From Chloroflexota bacterium (GTDB lineage: Bacteria; Chloroflexota; Anaerolineae; Anaerolineales; UBA11579), in assembly GCA_003250455.1 (NCBI GenBank), contig QKGK01000037.1, positions 1 through 7,074 on the forward strand: 7,074 nt of DNA, in the 5' to 3' direction. The notes under the pieces are model-generated. The model was given only the letters and a program-made list of their open reading frames with translations. It did no database searches and was not told the origin of the DNA. The position numbers were made by a program, and so were the translations under genes. Shown here piece by piece: positions 1 to 6,330 of the stretch. Each line of letters begins with the position of its first letter. Position 1 is the stretch's first letter.

Positions 1-3000
1 AGGTCAAAACCCATTTGCTTGGCCCAGGCAAGCCCTTCATTGGTATCCAGGATCCATTCTCCCGCCCAGAACTCGGTGACGTTCAGTACTACCATCTTTT
101 CCACATGGTCGCCGCAGGCATCCGATGGCAGCTTGAAGGTCCAGGTATCCACATCCAGTTCCTTCCACAAGTCTTCCGATTTGGAGAGTGGCAGCTGGTC
201 GGAGGCAAAGATTTCTGTCCGCTGCGTGGGGCATTTATCCGAAGGTTCTGTCCCAGACACGGTGCAGATCACCTTATCCACCAGGCCATCCGGGCGGCGG
301 AAGCTGGGGGAATTCCCTCCATCCAGCACCTGCACGGCGGCCTTCATGAATTCGGCCCAGATGGGCGCCGCCCCGGTCAGCCCGCTGGTATTGAGCATCT
401 CGGTATAATCCGGGTTCCCCACCCAGACACCCACGGCCAGTTCCGGGGTGTAGCCCATCGTCCAGTTGTCGCGGTAGTCGTTGGTGGTGCCGGTCTTGGC
501 GGCTGCCGGGAAGGGCAGATTGAGGATCGAGTTAGGCCCAAACGCGGGGGTTCGGGCGGTGTTATCCGAGAGGATCGAGGAGATCAGGTAGGCATGCTCT
601 GCCCGGATGACCTGTTCTCCTTCCGCCAGCGTAGCTTCAAAGACCACCTCCCCCTGCGAGTCCGTAATGCGCGTGATGGCTACCGGGGATACTTTTTTAC
701 CCAGGTTGGCAAACACCGAGTATACGGATGTCATATCCAGCAGGGTCACTTCACCGCCACCCAGCGTGAGGGAAAGGCCGTAATAATCTTCATTGAGCGT
801 GGAGATGCCCAGGCGGTGCGCCATCGCGATCATGCCATCTTCCACCGGCGTATTGGGGTCATCATAGATACCCACATAATTCAGCGCTTTGACAGCCGGG
901 ATATTATAGGAGTTTGCCAGAGCCGTGCGCACCGTAACAGGCCCGTGATACCGCCCATCATAATTGACCGGTATATAAGGGTCTCGCGTATCATTCGGGT
1001 CGCCGGAGGGCGGAAATTCAGATTTTACATCCCAGATCAGGGATGCCGGCGTCCAGCCTTTCTCAAAGGCAGTCACATAGGTGATCGGTTTGATCGAAGA
1101 GCCGGGCTGCCGGGGCGAGATGGCCATATTGATCTGCCCGTCGATGTCCTCGTTATAGAAATCCACCGAACCCACCATCGAGAGAATCTCCCCCGATTGC
1201 GGGTCCATTGCCACCAGCGCGCCGCTCTGCACCCGGTTGGCTGTCAGCAAGGCTACATTGTTCTGGATGGCTTCAATCGCTATATCCTGCAGCCGCGGGT
1301 CCAGGGTGGTCTCCACGGTAAAACCGGAGCGGTAGATCGTCTGCGGGTCGTACTGCGCTTCAAGCAGTTGACGAATGTAATTAACCCAGTGCGGGTAGCG
1401 GATGATCACGTCCGGCTGGTGGAATTCATAATTCTCCAGGGCATAAGCCGCTTCAGATGCAGTGTCCAGGTCTACACAGATCGGCTGCACGCTGTTGGAA
1501 ACATAAATGCAGTTCTGCGCCTCGCTGGTGTCATACATCAGCTTGAGCACGTATTTCTGCCGGTTGAGGGCCACTTCCCGGTTGGTATAAACATCATAGA
1601 CCGAAGGTGCCTGGGTCAGCCCGGCGAGGAACGCCGCCTGCTCCAGGGTGACCTTGTCGGCAGTCGTGCCAAAATAAGTTTCGGAGGCCGCTTCGATCCC
1701 GTAAGCCAGATTGCCGTAGAAGTTCTCGTTAAGGTACAGCTCCAGGATCTCGTCTTTGGAATAATTGTTGGTCAGCTCGATCGCCAGGATGGCTTCCTTC
1801 ACCTTGCGCATGTAGGATCGTTCGTTGGCTTCCTCTGGGGGCAGGAAGAGCATGCGGGCGACCTGTTGGGTGATGGAGGATGCCCCGGAAACCACCTCTC
1901 CGCTTTGCAGGTTCTGGATAAAAGCGCGAATGATGGCAAAGGCATTAAATCCCGGATGGGAATAGAAATTCTCATCTTCGGTGGCAATTGTGGCCGCTAC
2001 GATGAAGGGAGAGACCTCATCCAGGGAAACATACGTCCTGCGCCCGGCAGTCGGGTCGATGATCTCATACAGCAGGTCGCCGTTGCGGTCCAGGATGCGG
2101 GTGGTCTCAAATTGGGAAGTGCGGCCTTGCATATCCTCGACATCCGGCAGGGTCGCGGCGATGGAATAATACTGCACCAGCATATAGGAAAAGGCCGCAA
2201 CCACGACCAGCAAGCCGGCAAACAGCATCCAGATCAGCCCGCGCACAAAGCAGCCGCTCATCGGTTTGCGTCCATTGCCATTGCTGGTGGCTGCACGCCT
2301 CGCCCCGGTACGTCGTCTGGGCGTGGTGACGGGCTGGCGAACAGGAGGCGGAGGGGTAGATGTCGCCCTATAAGCCGGCCGTTGGGATGAACGTTGAGGA
2401 GGCTGCTGGATGGGCCGCGGCGGCGGGGGAGTAAATGCCGCCGGAGTCACCCGGGTAGCATCCAGATCATCTTCCGTCACCCGACGGGGAAGCGGCATAC
2501 CATCTTCATCCAGCGCAGGGGCTGGCGTATCCCCGGCGTTCCCCAGCGGGGGCGGCGGTGTCAGTCGTTCACTTCTCACTGCCCTGCTGGGAGCCGTATC
2601 GCTCAGATCAGGATACAGGTCGGTATCTTTTTGGGAGGAATCTTCCAGATCGCTCTGCGGGGAATGCACTTCTTCATCTTCTGATAGGATTGCCTCTGAC
2701 GGTTCCAGCGCATCCAGCGGCAGGTCTGGCGGGATGGTCTCTTCAGCCTCATCCATTTTAGGCATGCGGGAGATGCCCCCGGTAGCCGCCATAATGGAGG
2801 TTTCATCCGGGAAGGCAGGAGGGGGTTCTTTTCTGACTTCTTCAATATCCACCTTCTCATACAGGGGCACTTCCGGCGGCTCGGGCTCACCAAATCCGAC
2901 CCCATGCCATCCTGCCGTCTGGTCAGGAGAATCAGAGATGCTCCCTTCTCCCGGTTCCTCAGGTTCCTCTGGACCGGCGCGGTAAAGGCCGAGGGTCTCA

Positions 3001-3128
3001 TCAGGAGACACTTCGGCAGGTTTGGGGGGTTCGGACGTCAGGCGGCGGAAGCGTTCTCTGGGGTCTTCTTCCTGCTCATTCGATTCCGAGTCTTCAAAAT
3101 CCGGGCGTTCTTCTTCCATCTTTCCCAT
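1..3128 (-). CDS. Class A penicillin-binding protein (bifunctional GT51 glycosyltransferase / transpeptidase), 3' end cut by window edge
   Basis: Bifunctional peptidoglycan synthase that polymerises lipid II into glycan strands and cross-links stem peptides on the outer face of the cytoplasmic membrane. The reading frame is open for 1042 codons from the ATG at 3128 and leaves the window before its stop. Residues 1-290 are disordered: acidic to about 190, then Pro/Arg-rich with TPPPP at 190, 233 and 258. One membrane helix lies at about 297-318. The GT51 domain shows EDENFYSHPG (catalytic Glu384), GASSITQQ (415-422, usual GGSTITQQ) and the RKxxE...ELYLN block (441-467). The transpeptidase shows SSIK (nucleophile Ser677, Lys680), SYN (740-742) and KTG (878-880), so all active-site motifs are intact. 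A Cys-containing C-terminal extension follows. The start is supported by AAGGTG five bases upstream; a second in-frame ATG at 3119 is spaced worse. It lies 21 bp behind the MaoC-like gene, probably co-transcribed. PBP1a/PonA-like; the class assignment is secure. Confidence 0.96.
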   Translation of the reverse strand, partial: MGKMEEERPDFEDSESNEQEEDPRERFRRLTSEPPKPAEVSPDETLGLYRAGPEEPEEPGEGSISDSPDQTAGWHGVGFGEPEPPEVPLYEKVDIEEVRKEPPPAFPDETSIMAATGGISRMPKMDEAEETIPPDLPLDALEPSEAILSEDEEVHSPQSDLEDSSQKDTDLYPDLSDTAPSRAVRSERLTPPPPLGNAGDTPAPALDEDGMPLPRRVTEDDLDATRVTPAAFTPPPPRPIQQPPQRSSQRPAYRATSTPPPPVRQPVTTPRRRTGARRAATSNGNGRKPMSGCFVRGLIWMLFAGLLVVVAAFSYMLVQYYSIAATLPDVEDMQGRTSQFETTRILDRNGDLLYEIIDPTAGRRTYVSLDEVSPFIVAATIATEDENFYSHPGFNAFAIIRAFIQNLQSGEVVSGASSITQQVARMLFLPPEEANERSYMRKVKEAILAIELTNNYSKDEILELYLNENFYGNLAYGIEAASETYFGTTADKVTLEQAAFLAGLTQAPSVYDVYTNREVALNRQKYVLKLMYDTSEAQNCIYVSNSVQPICVDLDTASEAAYALENYEFHQPDVIIRYPHWVNYIRQLLEAQYDPQTIYRSGFTVETTLDPRLQDIAIEAIQNNVALLTANRVQSGALVAMDPQSGEILSMVGSVDFYNEDIDGQINMAISPRQPGSSIKPITYVTAFEKGWTPASLIWDVKSEFPPSGDPNDTRDPYIPVNYDGRYHGPVTVRTALANSYNIPAVKALNYVGIYDDPNTPVEDGMIAMAHRLGISTLNEDYYGLSLTLGGGEVTLLDMTSVYSVFANLGKKVSPVAITRITDSQGEVVFEATLAEGEQVIRAEHAYLISSILSDNTARTPAFGPNSILNLPFPAAAKTGTTNDYRDNWTMGYTPELAVGVWVGNPDYTEMLNTSGLTGAAPIWAEFMKAAVQVLDGGNSPSFRRPDGLVDKVICTVSGTEPSDKCPTQRTEIFASDQLPLSKSEDLWKELDVDTWTFKLPSDACGDHVEKMVVLNVTEFWAGEWILDTNEGLAWAKQMGFD

Positions 3129-3149
3129 CAAGTCACCTTCCCCGCTGCC

Positions 3150-3629
3150 TTAGCGGCCAGCAGGATCACTCAGCATAAACAAATGGAAGTTGCCGTTCAT
3201 CACAACTTCATCTTTTTGGTTGACCACATCCAACCCAAGCACGACCAGGCCGCCTTCCAGCATGGGAACAGTGCGGGATTCCAGAATTTTTAACACCACA
3301 TGAATGGTATCGCCAATAAATACCGGTAAGCGGAACTTCCATTTGGAAATCTCCCGGAAGGCTCCCATCGTATCTTTGAGCAACCCCGTCTGAACCAGCA
3401 AACCGACAGCCATCGAAAGCACCAATAATCCGTGTGCTACACGCTTTTCAAAAATGGTCTGTTTGCCATATTCTTCATTAACATGCAGCTGGTTGAAATC
3501 ACCTGAAAGGCCGGCAAAGTTAACAATATCCGCTTCACTTACCGTGCGTCCAGTTGTGATCAGGGTTTTCCCTGGTTCAAATTCCTCAAACCAAAGGCCT
3601 TGGATCTTATTCGGGAATGGGGCCATCAT
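3150..3629 (-). CDS. MaoC-like hotdog-fold (R)-hydratase/dehydratase
   Basis: A complete 159-residue single-hotdog protein of the MaoC/(R)-specific enoyl-CoA hydratase family, cytoplasmic. Family members add water to trans-2-enoyl-CoA or the reverse, in fatty-acid, polyhydroxyalkanoate or branched-acid metabolism. The hydratase signature is visible as SGDFNQLHVN (42-51), with the predicted catalytic pair Asp44 and His49 and the supporting Asn46; the Pro normally following Asn is Gln here. AHGLL (65-69) and LPVFIGDT (101-108) are further conserved family blocks. Two ATGs stand in tandem at 3629 and 3626. The GGAG upstream is 4 bases from the first and 7 from the second, so translation may really begin at 3626. 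It is first of two genes; the penicillin-binding protein starts 21 bp after its TAA. Substrate cannot be told from sequence; a non-catalytic acyl-binding role is less likely given the intact dyad. Confidence 0.92.
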   Translation of the reverse strand: MMAPFPNKIQGLWFEEFEPGKTLITTGRTVSEADIVNFAGLSGDFNQLHVNEEYGKQTIFEKRVAHGLLVLSMAVGLLVQTGLLKDTMGAFREISKWKFRLPVFIGDTIHVVLKILESRTVPMLEGGLVVLGLDVVNQKDEVVMNGNFHLFMLSDPAGR

Positions 3630-3686
3630 GTTTCTCCAATCATCCTAAAATGCCACCGCAAGTTCTCCTGCCGGGCATTTTCAAAT

Positions 3687-3701
3687 TGGCCGTTTTGGCC
3701 A
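3687..3701 (-). other. Small hairpin in the predicted leader of the MaoC-like/PBP operon
   Basis: TGGCC and GGCCA arms of five base pairs enclose a five-base loop (AAAAC on the minus strand). The hairpin would lie about 10-25 nt after the predicted transcription start and well before the ribosome site at 3637-3634. There is no U-tract after it in the direction of transcription, so it is not an intrinsic terminator. It could stabilise the 5' end of the mRNA, or be chance. Confidence 0.25.
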
Positions 3702-3716
3702 GTTGGTAATGCACTG

Positions 3717-3745
3717 ATTTTAGCACACGCCTTAATGAATGTCCA
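3717..3745 (-). promoter_or_regulatory. Predicted extended -10 promoter for the MaoC-like/PBP operon
   Basis: Read on the minus strand, TGGACA (3745-3740, 5 of 6 to the -35 consensus) is followed after exactly 17 bp by TAAAAT (3722-3717, 5 of 6 to TATAAT), and the -10 is preceded by TG plus one base, the extended -10 signature. The predicted start of transcription is near 3710, giving a leader of about 80 nt before the first ATG at 3629. Housekeeping-sigma type; not tested. Confidence 0.6.
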
Positions 3746-3839
3746 AAAACAAACATGCGCGCAAAAAAAGCGTTGGCCGTCATCCAAAGGAATATTTTTG
3801 GGCAAACATTGCATTTCTTCCTCCATCCTAGGTTTTAAA

Positions 3840-3853
3840 CGCCAAATTTAGCG
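3840..3853. promoter_or_regulatory. Near-perfect 14-bp palindrome, candidate operator
   Basis: CGCcAAATTTaGCG is a dyad with a single mismatched pair (lower case). It sits about 75-90 bp upstream of the predicted transcription start of the hydrolase gene. Its TAAATT core (read on the minus strand) is shared with the second palindrome at 3871-3883, and the two centres are about 30 bp apart, close to three helical turns. Binding by a regulator is inferred from symmetry and position only. Confidence 0.35.
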
Positions 3854-3870
3854 TAAAGTTCCCCTTATTG

Positions 3871-3883
3871 GGTTAAATTAACC
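3871..3883. promoter_or_regulatory. Perfect 13-bp palindrome upstream of the hydrolase -35, candidate operator
   Basis: GGTTAA-A-TTAACC is a perfect inverted repeat about a central A. It ends 10 bp before the -35 element at 3894, a position typical for a transcription activator site (about -58 to -46). The regulator is not identifiable from this window. Confidence 0.4.
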
Positions 3884-3893
3884 GCCTAAACCT

Positions 3894-3922
3894 TTGACCA
3901 TAAACCATTCTACTCTTACAAT
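3894..3922 (+). promoter_or_regulatory. Predicted sigma70-type promoter of the hydrolase-antiporter operon (leaderless arrangement)
   Basis: TTGACC (3894-3899, 5 of 6 to consensus) and TACAAT (3917-3922, 5 of 6) are separated by an ideal 17 bp. The normal start of transcription, about seven bases after the -10, falls on or next to A3929, which is the A of the hydrolase ATG. The message would therefore have little or no 5' leader. Only CAGGT directly abuts the ATG, too close to act as a Shine-Dalgarno site, which agrees with leaderless initiation. Confidence 0.65.
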
Positions 3923-3928
3923 TCAGGT

Positions 3929-6328
3929 ATGCGAACCTGGAAATTACACGCTGAAGACCCCATCAGCTTGACGTTGGCGGCGGATTCTCGTCTCGCTCAG
4001 TTGGATTATGTCAACGACCAGATCTGGGAGATGCGCATTGGCAGTGCGGAGCCTGCCGGGTTGGTGCTGCAAACCAGCTATGGCCTGCGCGCCCGCAGCA
4101 TGCGGGTATTTCCCCAATTTGTCGAATCTCACAAAACTGTGACCAACCCGCACGATTTTGATATGCCCCCGGTGATCACACATTTTGCCCCCAACTATCT
4201 CCGGGTGGTCTTTTCTCCTTTTCTGGGCATCGAAACCATCATGGAGTATTGGGTCCCCGACAGCCAGACGGTTGCCGGCCGGGTCTTGATCCGCAACAAG
4301 AGCGAACTGGAGCGCAAGTTCCAGTTTGAGCTGGCAGCCATCTTAACCCCCAATGAGAACGGGCGCCAGATGATCCCGCGTAAAAAGGAAGCGACCAACG
4401 TACTGCAGGGCGCGACCGAAAACCTGTCCCCGGTGTTGTTCATCACTGGTGGCGCAGAAGGTGCTGCCAGCCCTTACCCGCATCTGACCCATGAGCTGGA
4501 ATTAGCTCCCGATGCATACCGGCGATTCACATGGGTTCTGGCCGCGCATGCGGATGACAATGACTCCTTCCGTCATGCCCGGCTGACTGCAGCCCGGAAC
4601 TGGGAAGCCGAGGTATCCCGCATCGAACACCTTGCCGAACAGCTTCCCCAGATAACCACGGGCGACCCGGATTGGGATGCCGCCCTGGCTTTCAGCCAGA
4701 AAAGTGCCCTCAATTTGCTTCACAGCCCAACACAGCATCTCCAACACCAAAGCTTTGTCTCAACCCGCCTCCCAGACCAGGGCTACTCGGCTCAGGGAAG
4801 CGGCAATGAATATAACCACCTCTGGAGCGGGCAAACCCCGCTGGAAACCTGGTACCTGACCCAATTTCTGCTCCCTGGCCAACCGGATGCCGCCAAAGAG
4901 ATCCTGCGCAACTTCCTCCAAAGCCAAAAAGAAAACGGCTTTATCGACCACAAAATTGGTCTCGGCGGGCAGCACAGCAACCTTGACGCCGCCCCCTTCC
5001 TGGTCAGCACGGCGTGGCGCATTTATACCTATACCCAGGATAAAGCCTTCCTGCAGGAGGTCTTCCGCCCGCTGCTCTGGTATATTCAAACCTGGTTCTG
5101 GGACGACCATGATATTGATGGTGATGGCGTCCCGGAGTGGAGCAACCTGGTACAAACCGGCTACGACGAAAACCCGGCCTTTTCTCCCTGGCAGCCCTGG
5201 ACAGAAGGGCTGGATATCACCCTGGTGGAATCTCCAGACCTGTGCGCCTATCTATACCGCGAGATCACCCTGCTTCACAAAATAGCTGCCCTGCTGGATC
5301 AGTCCGAACCGGCCCTGTCCCTGGAAGCCCTGGCCGACAACCTGAAAAGCGCCGTGCTTAATTCGTGGAACAGCCACCGGGCGACCTTCCAGTATTGGGA
5401 CCGGGACAACCACCTCAGCACGAAAGGCGAGACTCTCAAAAGCCGCAGCGGCCCAGGCGAGATCCTCCTGGACATTGTTTTTGATTTCCCTTCCCGCTTG
5501 CAGATCGTTCTGGAAGCAGAGGACATCCCCCGGCCAAATGTTGAGATCACCCTCCACGGCCGGCTCGCCAACGGTCAGCCGCGCACGGAGACGATCCCTG
5601 CCTCCCTCCTCAACTGGATTGACGGCATCTGCCGCTATACCCTTCCCCAACTTTATGCGGAGGTGGAACACCTCCACATTACCGGATTGCCGGCTCAGGG
5701 GACTGCCGAGATCAGGATTGCAGACCATTACCAGGAAGACCACACTTTACTCACCCCTGTATGGGCAGAAATCCCTTCTTCCAAACAGGTAAAATCGATC
5801 CTCAAGCGCAAGCTGTTGAACGACGGTTTTTATGGCAAACCCTATGGCCTCCCCTCCATCCCCAAACCAGCGGTCAAAGATGCCGAAGCATCCGGCATGC
5901 TGACATGGCTGCCCTGGGTGAGCATGATCCTCGAAGGGCTGGTATCGTATAATAAGGTTGCCGAAGCCAGCGAAATTTTTTTCCGCCACATGCAAGGGAT
6001 CATCGAGAACCTCAAGCAGGAGGCCAATTTCCGGGCGTATTACCGTACCGACATGAATGCTTCGGTTGGACAAAGAAACCATCTGATCGGCTTGCCCTCG
6101 CCCGGGCTTTTTCTGGAAATCCTGGGGATCCGTCCTCTCTCCCCCTGGAAATTTTCCATCCAGCACAAGAATCCTTTCCCCTGGCCCGTCACGGTCGAAT
6201 ACCGGGGCAGCAAAATTACCAGCACCGCCGAACAGGTAGAAGTGCGTTTCCTTGATGGCGAGACGGTCACACTCACCGACGATTTCCCTTGCGTGGTTGA
6301 GAACCAATCAACGCCCGTGGAGGAGTAA
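3929..6328 (+). CDS. GH63/MGH-like (alpha/alpha)6-barrel glycoside hydrolase family protein
   Basis: A complete 799-residue protein without signal peptide or membrane helix, so probably cytoplasmic. Residues 1-235 form a beta-rich N-terminal domain. A helical barrel of the GH63 / mannosylglycerate-hydrolase / amylo-1,6-glucosidase clan begins near 245. Its conserved blocks are LWSGQTPLETWYL (298-310), DIDGDGVPEW (395-404) and QTGYDENPAF (409-418); Asp413 aligns by eye with the catalytic acid of the (D/E)SGxDNSP block in GH63-like enzymes. A beta-rich insert occupies about 505-610, the barrel resumes near 630, and a short beta segment (745-790) closes the protein. The block FRAYY (701-705) corresponds to FxEYY of relatives, which carries the catalytic base; Ala703 stands where Glu is expected, so activity or specificity may differ. 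The next in-frame ATG is at codon 35, inside the N-terminal domain. Substrate is unknown: alpha-glucosides, glucosylglycerate-type solutes or oligosaccharides are possible. It leads an operon with the antiporter 2 bp downstream. Confidence 0.85.
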   Translation: MRTWKLHAEDPISLTLAADSRLAQLDYVNDQIWEMRIGSAEPAGLVLQTSYGLRARSMRVFPQFVESHKTVTNPHDFDMPPVITHFAPNYLRVVFSPFLGIETIMEYWVPDSQTVAGRVLIRNKSELERKFQFELAAILTPNENGRQMIPRKKEATNVLQGATENLSPVLFITGGAEGAASPYPHLTHELELAPDAYRRFTWVLAAHADDNDSFRHARLTAARNWEAEVSRIEHLAEQLPQITTGDPDWDAALAFSQKSALNLLHSPTQHLQHQSFVSTRLPDQGYSAQGSGNEYNHLWSGQTPLETWYLTQFLLPGQPDAAKEILRNFLQSQKENGFIDHKIGLGGQHSNLDAAPFLVSTAWRIYTYTQDKAFLQEVFRPLLWYIQTWFWDDHDIDGDGVPEWSNLVQTGYDENPAFSPWQPWTEGLDITLVESPDLCAYLYREITLLHKIAALLDQSEPALSLEALADNLKSAVLNSWNSHRATFQYWDRDNHLSTKGETLKSRSGPGEILLDIVFDFPSRLQIVLEAEDIPRPNVEITLHGRLANGQPRTETIPASLLNWIDGICRYTLPQLYAEVEHLHITGLPAQGTAEIRIADHYQEDHTLLTPVWAEIPSSKQVKSILKRKLLNDGFYGKPYGLPSIPKPAVKDAEASGMLTWLPWVSMILEGLVSYNKVAEASEIFFRHMQGIIENLKQEANFRAYYRTDMNASVGQRNHLIGLPSPGLFLEILGIRPLSPWKFSIQHKNPFPWPVTVEYRGSKITSTAEQVEVRFLDGETVTLTDDFPCVVENQSTPVEE
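6319..6325 (+). promoter_or_regulatory. Strong Shine-Dalgarno sequence that decides the antiporter start (ATA)
   Basis: GGAGGAG overlaps the last codons of the hydrolase gene, just before its TAA. It lies five bases before ATA at 6331, an ideal distance. No ATG, GTG or TTG lies in the antiporter frame between the upstream in-frame stop (6298-6300) and TTG at 6370, so the ribosome site points to ATA as the initiation codon. Confidence 0.7.
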
Positions 6329-6330
6329 CC

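Larger units (their letters stand above)
3630..3928. other. Divergent intergenic regulatory region
   Basis: About 300 bp between the divergently transcribed MaoC-like gene and the glycoside hydrolase gene. It is visibly more AT-rich than the flanking genes. It holds a candidate sigma70-type promoter for each direction, two palindromes near 3840-3883 and a small hairpin at 3687-3701. No recognised riboswitch, tRNA or small RNA was seen. A 62-codon open frame on the minus strand (3814-3626) with a good ribosome site is present but its coding status is doubtful; it is discussed among the findings. Confidence 0.8.

Noticed and set aside
15..2390. A very long (791-codon) open frame on the plus strand opposite the PBP gene
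   Set aside because: It is exactly antisense to a gene with all GT51 and transpeptidase motifs intact. Its translation is His/Arg/Gly-rich with no recognisable domain, as expected from a codon-biased antisense frame.
2410..2985. Ser/Gly-rich plus-strand open frame and a basic minus-strand frame (3001-2603) opposite or overlapping the PBP tail
   Set aside because: Low-complexity translations arise from the repetitive Glu/Pro/Asp codons of the PBP tail in other frames; there is no ribosome site or conserved motif.
3687..3701. The TGGCC/GGCCA hairpin as an intrinsic terminator
   Set aside because: The stem is only five base pairs, no T-tract follows in either direction of transcription, and it lies in a 5' leader rather than after a gene.
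5747..6307. A 186-codon minus-strand open frame opposite the 3' part of the hydrolase gene
   Set aside because: Antisense to conserved barrel sequence, with no ribosome site or recognisable domain.
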